This document shows, one piece after another, positions 58,901 through 64,000 of a stretch of 64,000 nt of DNA. Both the position numbers and the translations under genes were made by a program. The notes beneath the pieces were generated by a model. That model saw only the letters and a program-made list of their open reading frames with translations, had not been told where the DNA came from and ran no database searches. The stretch is from Argentina anserina (Eukaryota; Streptophyta; Magnoliopsida; Rosales; Rosaceae): positions 3,224,001 to 3,288,000 of the forward strand of contig NC_065875.1 in assembly GCF_933775445.1 (NCBI RefSeq). Direction: 5' to 3'. Numbering within the stretch: the stretch's first letter is position 1; every line of letters begins with the position of its first letter.

Positions 58901-60104
58901 ACACAAGAAAGGGAAGGCCGATACTGTTCATGTTTGGGCTATGAGCTCAAAATAAGGCGAATGATACCTTATCGGAAAGGGAACGGCGCCAAAAACCAAA
59001 CTCGTCGCTTTGCCACGATGTGGGTGTTTTTTCGGGCATCCGACGTCGTTTAGACTCTCAAAAACAGGTTTAGTGTTTTCCGATTTTATTTTGGAATTTA
59101 TTTGTTTTAGATTTTATTTTATTTTAACTCATGGACTTAATTAGGCTTTTGTTAGCGGCCTAGAGTTTCGTTTTAGTATTTAAGCTACCTCTTGTGGTTG
59201 TATGAGACATCTTTCATATTATAAAACTGTTGAGTTCTCTCAATATTCCTAGTGGATTCTAGAACTTCTCGTGGATTCGAGAAATCCTAGTTGTGGATTC
59301 AAGGCTGCCGTTAGTGGATTCTAACGGATAAGTTCCGCTACATTCAAAAGTCTGATCATAGATTTTAAGTTTGGGCAACTAATCATCAAGTTTTGAGAAT
59401 TCTGACAATAAGAAGTGTTTATCATTTACCTTGACAGCCAAGATTTCATTATCATGATTGTCACCATAAAGGTCCGAAGTGTCATAAAAGGTGGTGCCTC
59501 TATCAAATGCTTTCTTAATCACTGAACATCCAGCTTCATGAGAGAGAGGAGCATTGTATATTCCAGATAGTCCCCCACATCCAAAACCCAATCTGGAAAC
59601 CTAAGACCAGAATGTTAAAGCCAACTTCCAAAGAACTATACACCATAACTAACAGTACTATTGTGTCATTATTATTTACAAATACAAGTTTTTCCATTGA
59701 TTTACTGATTTAGAATCGTACATTTCTGTCTGGAAGATTAGTGTTATAAGCATGAAAGAATCGAAAAACCAATTCTTGTACATACGTATATCGCAGATGA
59801 TTTGCAAAGTATAACGATAACATTTTACATCATATATTCTTGATTTTTGTTCAGTCAAACTACTACACAGAACAGATCAGTTAATAACTCAACAATGTTC
59901 TAGAAATTGATATCTCAGCATGATGAAAGACATGTTGATAATATTCTGCTTACTTTATGTTAAGGGTGCTGTAAATTGATCGGCAGTGCAGTTGACTTGG
60001 GACTATATGTCTATATGCATGCCAAAGTATGCGAATACACTTACCTCCAAGCCCTGGTTACCCAGTTTAACATTTGGGATTTGAATATCAGAGTTTTCCT
60101 CCAT
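55986..60104 (-). pseudogene. Aldo-keto reductase (auxin-induced PCNT115-like), seven exons, broken
   Basis: Minus-strand exons: 60045-60104 (MEENSDIQIPNVKLGNQGLE), 59430-59600 (VSRLGFGCGGLSGIY..FYDTSDLYG), 57025-57216 ([27 protein letters not shown]), 56728-56900 ([33 protein letters not shown]), 56526-56622, 56256-56409 (CNAPQLALAWLLHQG) and 55986-about 56134 (NLDINIGSLDVKLTEEDF to KFM and stop). Catalytic Asp and Tyr of the AKR tetrad lie in FYDTSDLYG, Lys in TKSG and His in YYQHR. The phases fit a normal gene, but exon 4 has an in-frame TAA at 56745-56747, the last exon lacks an AG acceptor at the expected site, and the start of exon 3 appears shortened by about four codons next to a 2.1-kb insertion. 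Family members reduce small carbonyl compounds with NADPH. Confidence 0.88.
57230..59345. mobile_element. Repeat-derived insertion in intron 2 of the AKR pseudogene
   Basis: About 2.1 kb that does not resemble a normal intron. It has a TATA-like CTATATATAGAGG at about 57762 followed by a leader-like stretch, and a region near 58675-58790 with ACGATACC...TACTACTAACGA...CGAGTAATCGAGC that recalls long plant LTRs next to their internal region. A second leader-like block (59160-59340) contains three GTGGATTC repeats. It starts near TGTGACG and ends near CGCTACA, but I found no matching target duplication. Probably one or two nested, truncated LTR elements. Confidence 0.45.
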
Positions 60105-60433
60105 TGTCAGCAAAACCAGATGAGTCTGGCTGGACATCGTTCTACACGGAGAAAAACTTGGTTTACATGTTCAGTTAGGTAACATGTCTACATGTCAACA
60201 AGTTCATTACTGAATTGTCAAAACACCGTCTAGCTTCAGTTAGGTAATATGTCTACATCTTTATTCCATTGATTTTGTCTAATGTTATGAGCTTTGGGCC
60301 TGACAGTCAGTTGTTTACATATGCTTTTAGCATATACACCCGGCAACGTCTTACATGCATAAAATATTGTTATTCTGACGTGAAGACAATATAATGACCG
60401 TTTGACTATTTAGTTTGAAACATAATTCAAGGA
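60105..60433. other. Upstream region of the AKR pseudogene
   Basis: Former promoter DNA. A 63-bp-spaced direct repeat (TTCAGTTAGGTAA.ATGTCTACAT at about 60172 and 60235) is the only structure seen. Confidence 0.4.
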
Positions 60434-60712
60434 ATGAAGTCTATGAACTGCATGCCAGTGGACTTCGAACCACTAGCTTTTAGGAACCTAAATCCTAGCT
60501 AGGAAGGGAAACTTTGTGAACAAAACTTTGTTGGCTGGTAATGAGACTTGCTTTCCTATCTTTATGGTGGAAATAAGAAATTGGTTTCTATTGTTCTTTA
60601 CGTTTGGTTCACTTCATTTTCATTTTTTTATTCTAATGTTAATGGGGTATAAATTATCAAATTTCAGATAAATGATTCTATGCAAATATCCAGAGCATAT
60701 AAATTTAACTAT
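60434..60712 (+). pseudogene. 3'-end fragment of an F-box/DUF295 gene
   Basis: About 280 bases align with the last codons and 3' flank of the F-box gene at 42540-42850. Shared strings include TTTATGGTGGAA, CCACTAGCTTTT, AATCCTAGCTAGGAAGGGAAA and ATGATTCTATGCA. The coding part is shifted by a small insertion after GAACTGC. No other part of the F-box gene is present here, so this is the relic of a second copy. Confidence 0.85.
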
Positions 60713-61021
60713 AGTAACGTAAAGTTCGAGAAATTTTATATACAATCCATTAAAGTCTTAATACACACCCCTTATTTAATACACCACCAACTAAATGTTT
60801 CTATTTCAATATTTTACTCACTACACACACCCAAGGTACCCAAAATACCCTTCTCGTAAAGTTAATGCAATCAAAACTCTTTTACAGAATACACCGTTTA
60901 GGCGTTTACCATGAAACAGCACCATTCCTCATGAGTAATTGAGTATACATCCATTAAAACTAGACTCTGATGGAATATATGTACAGTACTAAGTACTAAC
61001 AGAGTACCATTGATATAAATT
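60713..61021. other. Intergenic, 3' of the PPR gene
   Basis: AT-rich DNA likely to contain the PPR gene 3' UTR; nothing else seen. Confidence 0.4.
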
Positions 61022-63082
61022 CTATAAAACTTGCACTTGCTGATGCAATACAGCATTTGGTTTTGGAAAATGAGTTTCAATCTCTATATACAGTAACTCT
61101 AACACATAACTGATCTTCCTAAATTTAGGGTGGGATTTGTCTACTGAAAGAAATACATGGCCATCGTTGTTTACCTCAATCCAACTGCAGCCCGGTTGCT
61201 TCTTGACTCCCTTCTCTTTCATCCTCGCCATAATCCGCCCAGCATCTTCTCTTCTTCCATTACTCAAATACATTTCTGCCAATATCAAATAGATACCAGA
61301 GTTACCAGGCTCTATTTCCAAAATCCTCTCCCCGGCAATTTCAGCCACCTCAATATTTTTGTGGATTCTACAGGCTCCAAACAATGCCCCCCAAACACTT
61401 GCAGGAATCTCAAATCCATTAGATTTCATTTGATCTAGAAAACTCATTGCCCCGTCTATAAGTCCAAATCTTCCAAATAAATCAACTAAACATGTATAAT
61501 GCTCAGTTGTAGGTTGAAGAAAATATTTGTATCTCATCATGTCAAAGTAGTATTTACCTTGGTCGACCAACCCTGCATGGCTACAAGCGGATAGAACATT
61601 GACAAAGGTTATACCATTGGGGTTAACATCTGCTGATCTCATGCGTTCGAACATCTTCAAAGCAACTTCACCATTGCCATGATGAGCATATCCACAAATT
61701 ATAGAATTCCAAGAAATGACATCATGGATAGGCATGGATGAGAACTCCAGTAAAGCGGAATCCATATTCCCACATCTTGCATACATGGTAACCATAGCAT
61801 TGGAAACTGAAACAATGTCACCAAATCCTTCTTTTATTATCTGCGCGTGGGTTTGTCTACCTAGGTGTAAGGTTGGTAAGTCTGAACAGATTGTCAAAAC
61901 ACTAGTAAATGTAGCTTTGTCTGGTGATGGCCCTGATTCTTTCATTTTCAAAAAAAGCCTTAAACCTTCTTCACCACGATCATTTTCACCTAAACCAAAT
62001 ATCGTGGCATTCCACGCAGTTGTATCTCTTGCAGGCATGGACTCAAAAAGTTTAATTGCATCACCAACCTCTCTGATTCCAAAATATCCAACAATCAAAT
62101 TTGTCCATGATATGACATCTCCATAAGGCATCTTTTCCAGAAAAGCATGTGCTTCTCTAGTGCGCTCATTCCTTATAAGCTTCAAAAGGATCGAGTTCCA
62201 TGTTTTCGGACATCTCTCTGGCATCTCCACAAAAAGCTTCAAAGCATCATTAACTCTCTGGCACTCGACCAACCCCTCCACCATTTGTGTCCAAGACTCA
62301 AAATCCCGCTCAGGCATCTTGTGAAACAACCCCTCTGCAAGTTCAACACGCCCGTTTCCTATATACCCAACAGTCATCGCATTCCAAGCCTGAACATCCC
62401 TCACATGCATCTCGTCAAAAAGCTCCCGAGCTTCAACAATCCGACCTGCATTACCAAACACTGTAATCATTATAGTCCATGAAGCACAATCCCGAACACT
62501 CATCTTCCTAAAATACTCCTCCGCCAAATCAAACTCCCCATACTTCACAAGCCCCCCAACAATCAAGTTCCACGAAACCACATCCTTCACCGGCATTGCC
62601 TCAAACACTTCCACCGCTTCCCCAATCCCCCCATTACGAATGTACCCTGAAATCATCGAATTCCAACTCACAACGTCTCGGCAACTCATCCCATCAAACA
62701 CTCGCCTCGCGCCCTTGACATCCCCACATTGCATTAACCCGGCAATCACCGTGTTATAAGAGAAGGCATCTCTCTCATTCATCATATCAAACATTCTAAC
62801 TGCATTGTCGATCTGCCCATTGAGAAAGTATCCACGGATCATGGCGTTATATGTAACGGTGTTCCTGTGAGGCATTTCGTCGAACAGGTTCTGGGCTTGT
62901 TCGACGAACCCATTGCGCATGTGGGTTGATATTTTGGAGTTGAGGGGTTTCAAATTGACGGCAGATGGATTTTGGGTTTGGAAGGAAGGGGTTGGAGTTG
63001 AAGTACATAGTGATTTGGTGAGGATTAGAGAGAGGGGTCGAGCGAGCTTGAGCTTAGAAATGGAGGGTGGGAAGTAGAGCAT
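61022..63082 (-). CDS. Pentatricopeptide repeat protein, PLS class with E domain, 686 aa
   Basis: An intronless frame from ATG at 63082 (MLYFPPSISKLKLARPLSL) to TAG at 61022-61024. The frame opens ten codons further up but with TTG, so 63082 is chosen. The N-terminus is basic and Ser/Thr-rich, as in mitochondrial or chloroplast targeting peptides. From about residue 60, tandem PPR motifs run to about residue 560. The first eight or nine are mostly short 31-residue S-type repeats (RDVVSWNSMISGYIRNG, KDVVSWNLIVGGLVKYG); later ones include longer P/L types (SPDKATFTSVLTICSDLPTL, NPNGITFVNVLSACSHAG). An E domain follows (NSGIYLILAEMYLSNGRREDAGRIM..GVKKQPGCSWIEV); no DYW deaminase domain. Such proteins bind organelle RNA and often specify C-to-U editing sites with a separate deaminase partner. 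Intact. Confidence 0.93.
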   Translation of the reverse strand: MLYFPPSISKLKLARPLSLILTKSLCTSTPTPSFQTQNPSAVNLKPLNSKISTHMRNGFVEQAQNLFDEMPHRNTVTYNAMIRGYFLNGQIDNAVRMFDMMNERDAFSYNTVIAGLMQCGDVKGARRVFDGMSCRDVVSWNSMISGYIRNGGIGEAVEVFEAMPVKDVVSWNLIVGGLVKYGEFDLAEEYFRKMSVRDCASWTIMITVFGNAGRIVEARELFDEMHVRDVQAWNAMTVGYIGNGRVELAEGLFHKMPERDFESWTQMVEGLVECQRVNDALKLFVEMPERCPKTWNSILLKLIRNERTREAHAFLEKMPYGDVISWTNLIVGYFGIREVGDAIKLFESMPARDTTAWNATIFGLGENDRGEEGLRLFLKMKESGPSPDKATFTSVLTICSDLPTLHLGRQTHAQIIKEGFGDIVSVSNAMVTMYARCGNMDSALLEFSSMPIHDVISWNSIICGYAHHGNGEVALKMFERMRSADVNPNGITFVNVLSACSHAGLVDQGKYYFDMMRYKYFLQPTTEHYTCLVDLFGRFGLIDGAMSFLDQMKSNGFEIPASVWGALFGACRIHKNIEVAEIAGERILEIEPGNSGIYLILAEMYLSNGRREDAGRIMARMKEKGVKKQPGCSWIEVNNDGHVFLSVDKSHPKFRKISYVLELLYIEIETHFPKPNAVLHQQVQVL

Positions 63083-64000
63083 GCTACTGCTACATTTGTT
63101 TTTAATGGACAAGGCGGGAACTCATCAAATAGGCAAAAAAATGTGATAAAACAGTTTGTAAAATGAATAAATGATCGATCCCTCGTATAAACCCAAAGAA
63201 ATCCGTAAACATATTACAATAAAGATATACTATGATCGATCCCTCATATAAACCCAAAAAATAATCCGTTTATAGTAAAAATATACCTCTTATTTACCTC
63301 ATAATACAATCTATTTACTGCTCAATTGATATTAGATAATGTATTCCTTAATAAATCAAGGACATTATAAGAATATGGAGTTTGGTAGATACGTATGGCA
63401 AATTGCCTTAATTAATAGACATACGTTGAATATAAGAATGTAATCGATCCTTTTGCTTCCTCGCTCTTACCTTTTATTTTTTTTCTTTTTCCTACCTTTT
63501 TCGTTATAAGAAGCCCCTTTTCTAATATAAGAACATTTGACAATGATTTTTATTCAATAAGTCATTAACTTTTGTCGAGATTCAAAGTCTATTTGTTCAA
63601 ATTACAGTACATCATCAAATATATTTATATCCAAGTTCTTTAATCTCATCATTAATCATGAAAAATACGGTGGAACCGAAAAATAAACTCACTATAATTA
63701 GAAGCTAAAAACCTCATAAATATATTTTTAACCGAGTGCACGAGCATCATATTTTAAAAAATACACCAGTCACTGCCTACAAATTATATTACAGTCAAAA
63801 CAAATATGTTAATCGGTATCAAAATTGTGATCGATGTTATGAGATTTAAGATTACAAGTGGGCTGTAATCAAATCCTTAACCCTAAATATTGGAACTCAA
63901 AAGAATATTATGAAACCTAGAAAGTAGAAACACAGAGTAAGTACTAAATCAATTTATGGAGATAATAGAATATAAAAAACAACAAATTCATACTTTGTAT
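63083..64000. other. PPR upstream region and AT-rich DNA
   Basis: It includes the PPR promoter. A 61-bp tandem duplication at 63173-63290 repeats GATCGATCCCTC.TATAAACCCAAA. No other gene or element recognised up to the window end. Confidence 0.5.
63173..63290. repeat. 61-bp tandem duplication upstream of the PPR gene
   Basis: GATCGATCCCTCGTATAAAC (63173) and GATCGATCCCTCATATAAAC (63234) begin two tandem copies that also share ATCCGT and AAATATAC-like endings. It sits about 90-200 bp upstream of the start codon, within the likely promoter. Confidence 0.8.

Noticed and set aside
57230..59345. Complete LTR retrotransposon in the AKR intron
   Set aside because: There is no coding region, no second LTR and no target duplication, so it is recorded only as a probable LTR-derived remnant.
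61157..62482. Several plus-strand frames up to 136 codons
   Set aside because: They are antisense shadows of the intact PPR gene.

Overview
This is nuclear DNA of a flowering plant, almost certainly a eudicot. The genes carry spliceosomal GT-AG introns and belong to plant families: a PLS-class PPR protein, plant F-box proteins, a plasmodesmata-located DUF26 protein and an aldo-keto reductase of the plant auxin-induced-like group. AT-rich intergenic DNA is packed with plant transposons. Rosaceae is my guess for the family, but nothing in the window proves it.

Layout. (1) 50-12873 is one complete 12.8-kb Mutator-like element (MULE). It has degenerate terminal inverted repeats and a perfect 9-bp target duplication (ATTCTTTAT). 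It carries two tail-to-tail genes: a SUMO-protease-like (Ulp1, C48) gene on + and a MuDR-type transposase on -. Both are broken by several stops and frameshifts. The introns and spacers are filled with an iterated GTAACT/AGTTAC motif, and a GC-rich hAT-type MITE (4760-5313) is nested inside. (2) 13.1-18.4 kb holds two convergent host genes, an F-box/LRR gene (+) and a complete 8-exon TLDc-domain gene (-). (3) 18.4-30.5 kb is mostly gene-poor. It contains a degenerate duplicated repeat field built on AAAGGCAAC, a copia-like LTR remnant, and the last three exons of an unidentified coiled-coil gene with a hAT MITE in one intron. (4) 30.5-31.8 kb is a PDLP-type gene (-). (5) 34.9-35.8 kb is another hAT element. 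(6) 38.8-40.3 kb is a poorly resolved small gene (+). (7) 41.3-44.5 kb holds an intact F-box/DUF295 gene (+) and a broken SKIP22-like F-box gene (-) interrupted by a MITE. (8) 44.6-55.7 kb is a transposon nest: a 116-bp Mutator-type MITE, then a hAT-type MITE split by a full-length 10.4-kb Ty3/gypsy chromovirus-like retrotransposon (TSD GAACT, PBS for initiator Met tRNA, PPT). Its polyprotein is broken by one frameshift and one stop. (9) 56.0-60.1 kb is a seven-exon aldo-keto reductase pseudogene with about 2.1 kb of repeat DNA in intron 2. (10) 60.4-60.7 kb is a copy of only the 3' end of the upstream F-box/DUF295 gene. (11) 61.0-63.1 kb is an intact intronless PPR gene (-).

Host genes that look intact: F-box/LRR (13147-14720), TLDc (15461-18363), PDLP (30567-31806), F-box/DUF295 (41354-42601) and PPR (61022-63082). 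They share no obvious pathway; the window is ordinary plant gene space shaped by transposons. At least seven elements could be delimited to the base by their target duplications. The strongest unexplained signal is the GTAACT motif, which is dense throughout the non-coding parts of the MULE and largely absent outside it.
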